Source: Dysidea avara (taxonomy: Eukaryota; Porifera; Demospongiae; Dictyoceratida; Dysideidae). From it: DNA of 64,000 nucleotides. Shown piece after piece: positions 55,832 through 64,000 of this stretch; position 1 is the first letter of the stretch; each line of letters starts with the position of its first letter. The notes below the pieces were generated by a model, which had not been told where the DNA came from, ran no database searches, and worked only from the letters and a program-made list of their open reading frames with translations. The position numbers and the translations under genes were made by a program. The DNA lies in contig NC_089272.1 of the NCBI RefSeq assembly GCF_963678975.1, positions 59,346,574 to 59,410,573 of the forward strand, given 5' to 3'.

Positions 55832-58476
55832 GACTATAGGTATTAGTATTTGAATATCTATAATAATTATTGGGATTGTGCAGATGTATTTATATTTGTG
55901 CATAATATTATACAGGTTATAACCACTTTTACTATTAAATTATTGTGTAGCATACCACAGTACATATATACATAATGTGAAGTAAGTTGTATAATATAAT
56001 CATATCACCTCTGTGTCTTCTGTACTGTAGGGAAGGTAATTTCACTGATGTAAGTCTATTCTTATCTTACATAGCTCTTATTTCTTTCCTCCTGCGGGTT
56101 ACTAGTCCTGCCCCAGGAGGGCATTCCTGCGCTGACACATAGCACCTGAGTAGCGCACAGGTGCCCCATGCTGGCCACTGGGCAGTGTGACCACTTAGCA
56201 GTAGCTGAAGGCTTTGTTTTGCTTTTGTGTGTACATGTGTGTTTGTGTGTACACATGTGTTTGTGTGTGTGTTTTTCATATACATGTGTAATGTGTGTTC
56301 ATTTGTATGTATAACAGACAAGTATGTGTGCTTATGCACAATATATACGAGTGTGTGTTGAACATGCTACCATGTTTCTGTAATCACATGTAATCACATA
56401 GTATATCAATCATGTGCATTTGGCCTTCCATATGGTGTGTGTTTTGATTTAACACAAATGGTGGATGGCCAACAACCTTGCAGATACATTTTTAATCTTT
56501 GTAGTAATTAGCTCCCATTGTGTATGAAAGTTTTATACTTCCATTTCCTGTATACCTTGCAACACTCCTGGGATTAGTTAACACACATACAGTAGACACC
56601 TGGTTCTATTTGTGTAATAAGATTCATATCTTATAAGATGGTAGTCAACATTCCAAACATTGTGTTTGATAACTTGTTTATTGTTAAAGCTCTACAATGA
56701 TATGTATATAGCTAATTGGAACTGACATGATCACATACATGGTTTATTAGTTTATTATTAATATAGTACATTTGAGCAAAATCTTCAAATACTTTAGCAA
56801 CTGTAAATGGAGTGGATATGTGTAGCTGCACATATCATGGACCACGATAGTGGGTTCATAATAGTGATCGCCTATGTTTTTTTGCAAAACTCCTTATAGA
56901 ACGCACACCTAAAAACCACCTTGAAAAGCATCCTTCAACTCAAAACAACCCTCTGGTGGTTCTTTGCAATGAGTATAGGCCCACTAGTAAGTATCAAGTG
57001 AAAAGGAAACAGTATGTATATTTCAGACAAAACTGAAATATGCCCATCTGTTCATATTATTATTCATAATATTATTATTACTAGGACCGCGTCACATACA
57101 ACCAAGTACATACACCAACGTTGCAACCTACCCATTGGGCAAGTATAAACAGTGCCATAGGCAGCACTCAGAGCAGTGTGTGTGTACCGGTGGAAATGAT
57201 ACATATGCATACGTACACAGGAAAGGGAGCATCAAAAAACCACAATACTAAACACCACCTACACAAAAGCCAAGTTAAGTTAGCTATATTGAAAGTTACT
57301 ATGTATTGTAGGTGTGACGTATCTCTTAAGATGACGCAGCAGTGAAGTGAGGCTATGCAGAACAAGGGATATGGTGAAGGCACAATTAGCAATTGATCCC
57401 AATCAAGCCAATATGGCACAACAGACTCTGTTGTAACTAGAGGCCACTGGTGATGTGCCAGTATATCAGCGGTGTGGCATTGGCACAGTGATCACAGTCT
57501 ATAATATTATGCATACAGCCATGCACAACATACAGGAGATAGTTACATATGCAGCACTGCATTGGCTTCTTGTTTAGCTATTACAGACTCACAGTAGAGT
57601 GGTAGTTAAGCAGAGTGGAATTCCAGCCACTAGCAAGCCAGATGAAGGATGAAGATGTATACATTACTCATTACCTTGTTGTTCCTGGTTGTTTACGCGC
57701 GTATCAGCTGGTATCCCAACTGGTCATCAGTTGGTTGTTCACTGCATGACGCCTGGAGCACATATCCTGCATACAAAATACACAGTTACAAACATTTAAA
57801 CATACTTGTAATGTTGTTGTTTACGTGTAACGTGGCCTCTGGCTCTGTTGTAGTCACTCTGTGGATGTTTACTAATCTTCTCCTTCGAGCAATCTGTAAT
57901 TAAACAACGGTGTGGTGCTGGGTGTTATATAGAATTTACACGTACGGTAAAGTCATCAGCACGAGCAGGCGTACTTATTATACGGTTGTGCAGGCGAATC
58001 TATCCCCACTTAGTTCATGTCTCTAGGCCTCGTGGTTACCTCAAACATTATTTATTTATTCATTCATTTATTATTAATGACGTAATTTTAACCGCATTTC
58101 GTATTATTCTTAGTACTTGGTTGTATAATTATTATTCTTTCACAGGCATAGCAAAGTTTACAAGGAAAACCCTGCGATAAAAAATAGCAAGGCTTACTGA
58201 ATAGATCATTGTGCGTGTCCATGACCTATTTTTGATTTCGTTTACGGATGGAAACAGCCCAAACCGGGCCGTTTCTTCATGCCAAAATGCCATTACGCTC
58301 GAGAAGCTATACAAGATCACGCTCAAATTAATTTTTCTAGTGTGTGCTGCTTTGTGACTAATAGAATGTGTCTTTATTAAACTCAGTATAGGCCAGGAAG
58401 CTTAATCTGGGATGATGACTTTGTTGCAAGGTGGTTTATTTCGCTCTGTGATTATTGTACGTGGGCGAGTTATCCA
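55832..58476. other. No gene supported; GT-rich microsatellite and one secreted-like frame
   Basis: A TGTG-rich stretch lies at about 56226-56275. An 84-codon ATG frame at 57649-57903 (+) starts MKMYTLLITLLFLVVYARIS, like a signal peptide, and has a second hydrophobic segment (HLNILVMLLFTCNVASGSVV). No homologue is recognised and no promoter or splice context is evident. A short (TTTA)n/(TTCA)n stretch is at about 58048-58070. Confidence 0.3.
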
Positions 58477-58520
58477 GTTTAATAGAGCAGTCATGTAAAT
58501 ACTCTAATAATGCAGTCAAG
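58477..58520 (+). promoter_or_regulatory. Stand-alone CTCTAATAGAG module, two units
   Basis: gtttaatagagcagtcatgt then aaatactctaataatgcagt. It is not inside a recognisable element. A 90-codon frame (58455-58727) runs through it and reads TSNVNCNSLGDSQSVCTLQF; the frame is not recognised. Confidence 0.45.
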
Positions 58521-58742
58521 TGTATAACAACAATCCTTGCACTGAATTTGACAGCTATTAAAGGCACCAGTAATGTAAATTGTAACTCATTGGGAGACTC
58601 TCAGTCTGTATGCACATTGCAATTTGATCAGTTTCATGTTTGTACTGAAACTTTGATGGCGTTACTATGCAGAATTCAAAATTACACTATTCACAATAAT
58701 CTTCTTCATAATCCATATATGGATTAATAAAAAGTACACAAA

Positions 58743-59011
58743 CTAGATGGATAAAAAATAGGAAATTTTAAAATGGGGATCGCTGAAAAAAGCCGCTTAT
58801 CGGGGGGCGATCGCTGGGATAGTAATGTAAACCACAAATCCCTATTTTGACTCACTTCAAAATGACAGAGCATGTAACTAAAAATTTATGACAGAGTCAA
58901 AATAGGGATTTGTGGTTTACACTACCACCCCAGCAATCCCTTCTTGTTTTGTGGCTTTTTTCAGCGATACCTATTCCCATTTTAAAATTTCCAATTTTTT
59001 ATTCACCTAGT
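58743..59011. mobile_element. Palindromic MITE
   Basis: actagatggataaaaaatag faces (complement) actaggtgaataaaaaat; arms continue with ggaaattttaaaatgggga(t/a) and cgctgaaaaaagcc, and an inner pair gtcaaaatagggatttgtgg against ccacaaatccctattttgac. It contains cgatcgctgggatagt with a GGGGGG tract at 58801. Confidence 0.8.
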
Positions 59012-59175
59012 ATAATGATCACATGGACCAATCATGTGCCATAAATTATCAGAACATGGTCTTAATGATCAGAGCACACTGTAAACATGCCCCTTAGCTA
59101 AATTGTGATACCATAATGAATCGATACCTTGCACTGTCAGCAAAGATAAATGGACCACAAGTCCATGAAGCATGC

Positions 59176-60408
59176 ACTGTACGTATGGAGTATGCTATAC
59201 AACATCTTATGAACTAAAGTGATGAGGAACAGTGAAAAATCAAGATTGTAGCCTTAGTGGCTATTGAGTTACACTTGTGATGTGGGAAGGCCACACTACC
59301 TACATAGAACTAGGGACCCGCCAATTATGCCCATTATTTTACCTATTATGCTATGCCGCACTGCTCAAAATTTTGCCTATTATGCTTAAATTAATGCTCA
59401 ATACTTACCTATTATGCTCAAATTATGCTCAATATTTATACCTCAGTTCCCATGTTTTCTAGTAAATTTGCAGTTTATTGGAAAACAGTAAGTTTCTGAA
59501 GTACAGACTCTGAATCCTTGCTTGTCAAAATGCATGTCACAGAAAAGATCGATATACTCTAATAGAACAGTCAGATTTCTGATTATTCTCTGACTGTTCT
59601 ATTAGAGTATATCGATCTTTTTCTGTGATATGTATTTGGTAAGCAAGAATTTATGGTAATGCACAAGTGTTCTGCCTATTATGCTAGCATTATGCTCAAT
59701 GCTTTTAGCACCTATTATACTCATTATTATGCCAGCATAATCGGCGGGTCCCTACATAGAACTGCCCTGTAGTCATAAAGGAAGTGTGAATATAATTGGC
59801 TGTATGAATAGCATGCTATAGATGTGCATACAATTCAGCAACATGTGCAGAGAGTCAGAGTATCTCCCTTCTGATATCCTAGCACTTGCTTAACCTATTT
59901 TCCCACAAATTTCTGTATCATAAGTGAAGCCTGAAAGTTTCAGATTTACGTTATATGTGTAAAACAATAGTGAAATTGAATGATACACCTAACATCTTCT
60001 AGCACAGGTTATAAGTTGACTGTACGTATGGAGTGTGCTAAAAAGCATTTTATGGACTAAAGTGATGGCAAACAGTGAAAACATCAATATCATAGCCTTA
60101 GTGGTTAGCAAGTAATACTTGTGATGTGGGAAGGCTGTAATACCTAGAACTGCCCTGTAGTATATGGTTGCATAAAGGAAGTGTGAATACAATTGGCTGT
60201 ATAAATAGCATTTTATAGATGTGCATACAATTCAACAACATGTGAAAAGACTCCCTTCTGATAACTTCTTGCTCTACCAATTTTCCCACAAATTTCCTTA
60301 TCATAAGTAAGGTCTGAAAGTTTCAGATGTAATATATCAAATTATTATAAACAATAATGAAATTGAATGATACACCCAACATCTAACAAAGGTTACAAGT
60401 GTGGATGT
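59176..60408 (+). repeat. Tandem duplication of about 390 bp; first copy carries a MITE
   Basis: Copy 1 (59176-60018, 843 bp) starts actgtacgtatggagtatgc; copy 2 (60019-about 60408) starts actgtacgtatggagtgtgc. Subtracting the MITE (442 bp) and its 10-bp duplication from copy 1 leaves 391 bp, the size of copy 2. Both contain cttgtgatgtgggaaggc, tagaactgccctgtagt and cccttctgata. The last word plus cttcttgctctacca in copy 2 (about 60252-60280) resembles codons of the adjacent gene (60931-60962). Confidence 0.8.
59312..59753. mobile_element. 442-bp MITE with perfect 10-bp duplication and palindromic module
   Basis: The ends are agggacccgccaattatgc and gcataatcggcgggtccct; acatagaact flanks both sides (59302-59311, 59754-59763). 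The paralogous site at 60140-60160 is empty. The arms carry repeated cctattatgct words. The centre is an inverted pair of CTCTAATAGA modules (agatcgatatactctaatag at 59546 facing ctattagagtatatcgatct at 59600). A 9-10-bp duplication would fit Mutator-like elements; that is inference. Confidence 0.85.
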
Positions 60409-60486
60409 ATGTGGTTACAAGATGACTAGAATCACTCCAGTAAGTATAAAAATAAAAGTTAGCTAATACAACAACAACTGTTAGTT

Positions 60487-61512
60487 TTACTGAATGTAGA
60501 GCTCCAGTTGATCAATCAAAGGAGATCCTCTATCAAACTGTTGCCGTGAACATAACCTTGTTTCTATATCATTTGTAGTTGTTCCGGACAACTCACGATA
60601 AAACCATGGTTGGGTAGGGGTATCACAACAATTACTAGTGATGCAACCAGATCTGTCCCACAATGGGTCATTGAAGTAATAGGCAGAGTAATTCTGAATA
60701 TCAGCAGCTCCTGATTCACAGTAATAGTTAGTACCCACAAAAGGAGGAGGGGATAATCCTCCACCAACAGCACATGGACAGTTATAATTATTAGTATGAT
60801 TATCAAATAGCCCAATGGTATAACTCCAAATGTGTTGACGAGGACTACCATAGGTGATCAGTAGACCATCACCATACCAGCCATCAATTGTTGTTTGACC
60901 ATCTTGGTGATAAGAAAAGAAACCAAGTGGTATTCCCTTCTGATATCCTCTTGCTCTACCACACACCCTCTGGTAATTTGTTCCATTAGTGGAGAAGTAG
61001 GCAGAAGAGCAAGTACGCAAGTCATCACTGACCACACGACAGAAACTAATACCAGAGTAAGTGTCTTCACGCCATCCATTGGGACAGTCACCTCCTGCAC
61101 TAATATTGATATGGGCAATTCTTCTCCATCCTCCTCCCACACCAGCACATGTGGGGATCAAGTCTTCAGTAGTGGTTGTAATTTCTGTCATGTTACAATA
61201 TGTCCATTGATTGTCATTAATACGATAGTATCCTGACTTGTCACCAGTTTCAGGATTATTGTTGTAGATGTCCTCACAGGATGATCCAGTATAAGTCATC
61301 CCACAATATACCTTGGTGGGACCATCAGTAATCCAGTAATATCCCGGTATATCGCGGCTTTCAGCATTCTTATTGTAGATGTTTTTGCAAGACTCTCCAG
61401 GGTAGAAAGGTGATTTAAAACGATACACGCTACACTGTTCAGTAGCCATCACCAGTTCCTTAGTGAGGATCATTGTTATAATGTAATAAACGAACATCAT
61501 CCTCATCACCAA
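60487..61512 (-). CDS. Secreted Cys-rich protein with two GYYWI/VYC repeats and a fibrinogen-like or lectin-like C-terminal domain
   Basis: The intact 341-codon single-exon gene begins with a hydrophobic signal segment (residues 1-23; four Met codons at 1, 3, 5 and 6 leave the exact start open). Residues 41-72 (SCKNIYNKNAESRDIPGYYWI...VYCGM) and 78-108 (SCEDIYNNNPETGDKSGYYRI...TYCNM) are two copies of a motif like the start of fibrinogen-related/COLFI-type domains. After a Thr-rich linker (112-116) comes GGGWRRIAHINISAGGDCP, then a Cys-rich region with SFCRVVSDDLRTCSSAYF, GFFSYHQDGQTTIDGWYGDG and SPRQHIWSYTIGLFDN, ending near residue 341. I know this pattern from secreted or membrane-attached sponge and cnidarian proteins; carbohydrate or microbe recognition is a plausible but unproven role. 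At least 16 cysteines suggest an extracellular, disulfide-rich fold. Confidence 0.8.
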   Translation of the reverse strand: MVMRMMFVYYIITMILTKELVMATEQCSVYRFKSPFYPGESCKNIYNKNAESRDIPGYYWITDGPTKVYCGMTYTGSSCEDIYNNNPETGDKSGYYRINDNQWTYCNMTEITTTTEDLIPTCAGVGGGWRRIAHINISAGGDCPNGWREDTYSGISFCRVVSDDLRTCSSAYFSTNGTNYQRVCGRARGYQKGIPLGFFSYHQDGQTTIDGWYGDGLLITYGSPRQHIWSYTIGLFDNHTNNYNCPCAVGGGLSPPPFVGTNYYCESGAADIQNYSAYYFNDPLWDRSGCITSNCCDTPTQPWFYRELSGTTTNDIETRLCSRQQFDRGSPLIDQLELYIQ

Positions 61513-61570
61513 TAGTATACCACTTGTACTACAATGCAGTTACAGAATAGTTAGTACTGAAAAAACCTAC

Positions 61571-61578
61571 TTTATATA
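61571..61578 (-). promoter_or_regulatory. TATA box of the secreted-protein gene
   Basis: On the minus strand tatataaa lies 59 bp before the first ATG (61512). Transcription starting about 30 bp downstream would leave a leader of about 30 nt, which favours one of the first Met codons as the start. Confidence 0.5.
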
Positions 61579-61599
61579 GTATTGCCTAACATCTGTTTT

Positions 61600-64000
61600 C
61601 ATCCATTCAATCCTGTAAGGTTTGACATGTCTGAACTTTAATAGTTTCTGTAATATTATCTTAACATTCCATACACCATTACTGGCTTCTAGTTTGGTAC
61701 AGTGTAGATACGGCCATAGATTTTGTATTCGTATTCTGCAGTGTACCATTATTAATGTGAAGTATAAGACATACATTATGTTAATACTCGTACTGTGTAC
61801 AACTTAATATCATGCAGTGTAGACATTTCTTTTTTAATTTCTATTGTATGCCATACATGCATTTTAAACAGATTTCTGTAATGCAATACTAATATCCCTT
61901 CCGGAAACTTACTACAACTTAAACTTGACTCCAAGTAAACAAGACAAAGAGCTCATTCCATCACCTTGCTCCTATAACTAAGTTCAACATTTCTATTTGT
62001 AAATTTCAATGCTTAAGAGCAGTATATAAATACACTCACTGTTAAAACAGTTGGTTGGAAGGTTATCCCAAAACAGGGATAAAGTGGCTGACACATATAG
62101 CATACCAAATCCAGGGATAACGGTTATCCCAACTTTCAATAGTATGACCTTTATCCCATATGGGTAGGATGAAGGTTATCCCTATGCTAGTATAAAGGTT
62201 ATCCCCAATTGTTATTTAGTATTTAAATAATTATTAATGTATTTCAATTACAGAAATTAAATGCTGTTCAAATAGTCAACTCCAACTTCTGAAGTGCTCG
62301 TGAGATGTTAGGACCAGCATGATCTGCAGCATTGGCAAGCAATATAGTTACAGTTCTTATTCAAGCATACACTATACCTTAATATTGTAAACAGCTAATA
62401 ACACTTCATATATAGTCCACAGAACCTGCCAAAACGTTATACATAACAATCTGGTACACTCTATGCTTACAATTTGTCATCGATCTGCATTGCAGCAGGG
62501 AATTCCACCTGACAGTAGGGGCGTTAACAACAAGACAGATGCTACTATAATTTTCAAGTAACAGGAATAGCTGCCGGCCAATCAATATCCATCACAGTGT
62601 GTTATCAAAAGGCAACACCACTAGAATGTCAAGTCGTATTATTAGTATCACAATTGCTGTAATACTTACATTTTGTATACAACATGATGGAGATGGAATA
62701 TCAGGAGCATACACATTATAACCTGTAATAATAACATGCGAGATGACAGCAATTCTTATTCAACTATCTACCACGTCCATACCTTGGCTAATTGTCAAGA
62801 CTCAGTGCAGAAAGCATGTTGGTGTTGCAACAAGCAGTCAACAAGCCAGTCATTAATCAATTACCAGACACAATACCTGCATGGTGTACCTGCATGTATG
62901 TAACTGACAATAGGAATGTGTAACTAACCTGCTGGGCTGTCTCCTAGGTTATTTGGCTGCCACTGTGCACATAGCAGAACGTAACCATATCAGCATGCAC
63001 ACTACACTCAGTGGGTAGGATTGGCATGATGTCAGCTGTTCTGTAAAGGGTACATAATGGCAGCTATCCACTGTAAACACTCACACTTTGTGTAACAGCT
63101 GGCAAACTGAAGTTAAATACGTAGCTTCGTAACCTGGCTGAGTTAGGCATTAAACTCGGCATTAAAGAGATTCAATTGTCTGAAATTTCACTATTCGATG
63201 TACCAGTCATTTTGAAGCAGCCATGAGACTGCAACTTTAGCACCGTCTTGCCAGTCCGTCAGCCAGTGGTTCCACAGCACTGTAGATAAACTGTTTGCTG
63301 CACTTTCCATATCTAAATTACAAATAACTGTACACCAAGCTGAATATTGCTAGTAGAAACGTCACCTTCGTATTCTTCAGTAGGTCAGCTGTTTCAGTCA
63401 GTTGCGAACGGCCTTCCTGTTTAACGCATTGCAAAACCCTCCCGCTTAGTCAAGCTGCCTGTTCTTGTAGACACAATAACTCACAAATTTTCAAATATCT
63501 TCTTTGCCAAAACCAGTTTATTTTATGAACAAAACTGAACGAACTTTCAGAGGAATTTTCAGTAATGTTCGTTACCACGGTAACTTTCGTCGTTAAGTAA
63601 CGTACGTAAACGCTACGTCACGGGGAGTGAGTATTAAATGGAAAAATGAGATTATTTCGTTGCATCAGTAGTTGCATGCTGCCAGCGGGAGACTCTAAGC
63701 AAAGTAAGGTTATAAATACTCTAGAGCATTATCTCATCCTGTACTTTTGTAGATCAGAATCATCGAAAATGTTCAGTTGAATATACGGGTAGTCAAGCTA
63801 CCGTTCCTCAACTTCTTCTCCTACTCCATTAGTAATCTACTGTGACTAATGCAGTAAAACTAAAAGTGAGACATAAATACTATATTAGTGTCTTGTGATC
63901 ATGTACAGTCGATTTCGGATTACTTTCTGCATGCAATGGACCTTATCCGCAATGACGTCAAAAATAAAAATGGACGCTATAGTAGGGGGACTTTGTACAT
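61600..64000. other. No gene seen
   Basis: Stop-dense DNA with a gradual rise in CpG content towards 63400-63650 (for example gttaccacggtaactttcgt, gctacgtcacgggg), which might be the flank of a promoter for a gene beyond the window. No tRNA, splice-linked exon chain or repeat copy was found. Confidence 0.4.
62060..62215. repeat. Cluster of GGGATAAC / GTTATCCC words
   Basis: ggttatccca at about 62072, cagggataaag at 62084, gggataacggttatccc at 62114-62130, ttatcccatatggg at 62152 and ggttatccc at 62174 and 62208. The central copy is an 8-bp inverted pair around one base. It could be a small foldback element (the outermost copies are in opposite orientation) or a clustered binding site. Confidence 0.5.

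Noticed and set aside
56062..56339. His/Thr-rich minus-strand frames as a protein
   Set aside because: They are translations of a TGTG-rich microsatellite.
1..64000. tRNA or rRNA genes
   Set aside because: I looked for paired A/B boxes and acceptor-like stems and for conserved rRNA words and found none that fold convincingly.

Overview
This is eukaryotic, very probably metazoan, nuclear DNA: AT-rich, intergenic and crowded with transposable elements. The recognisable proteins (a large intronless Cys-rich multi-membrane-span protein, and a secreted protein with repeated GYY(W/R)I...VYC motifs) resemble families I know mainly from demosponge gene models. A marine sponge is my best guess, from memory of protein families and not from any search.

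Only three loci look like full-length protein genes: a 305-codon single-exon gene at 27136-28053 (+) with a TATA box and a long Gly/Ala-rich hydrophobic hairpin; a roughly 1150-codon membrane-protein gene at 48491-51953 (+) broken by two frameshifts; and a 341-codon secreted-protein gene at 60487-61512 (-) with a TATA box. At least three further decayed pieces of the membrane-protein family occur at 6244-6640 (+), 9320-9915 (-) and 54579-54635 (+), so this family has spread locally.

Almost everything else is mobile or repetitive. 1-850: degenerate tandem units shaped like short exons and 50-nt introns. 1465-5520: two LINE remnants, the first broken by two retroposon insertions with clean target-site duplications, the second by a hAT-like element. 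9.3-12.4 kb: foldback elements and a LINE 3' end. 12.57-16.75 kb: a GTAAC minisatellite split by a 3-kb terminal-inverted-repeat element that holds a 73-bp/146-bp tandem array. 16.75-22.98 kb: a hairpin-ended repeat with a 3.5-kb 31-bp minisatellite, split by a 1.95-kb Helitron-like element. 23-26.4 kb: several MITEs. 28.3-30.9 kb: a second hairpin-ended element plus nested palindromic MITEs. 33.5-36.0 kb: a large palindrome with one arm split by a 1.2-kb insertion. 36.1-40.1 kb: another hairpin-ended copy, a palindrome and a local duplication. 41.1-43.2 kb: tandem and direct repeats around a CACTG-type MITE. 43.8-48.0 kb: a palindromic MITE and an inverted copy of the hairpin-ended minisatellite element, itself split by another insertion. 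53.5-60.4 kb: more MITEs and a tandem duplication, one copy of which carries a MITE while its sister is the empty site.

The most striking unexplained signal is a short module, TCGAGATACTCTAATAGAG followed by CAGTCA, often as two or more units in tandem or inverted. It recurs about 14 times in the window and sits inside several repeat families that otherwise look unrelated. The genes do not form an evident pathway; the window is best read as a gene-poor repeat landscape around three unrelated genes.
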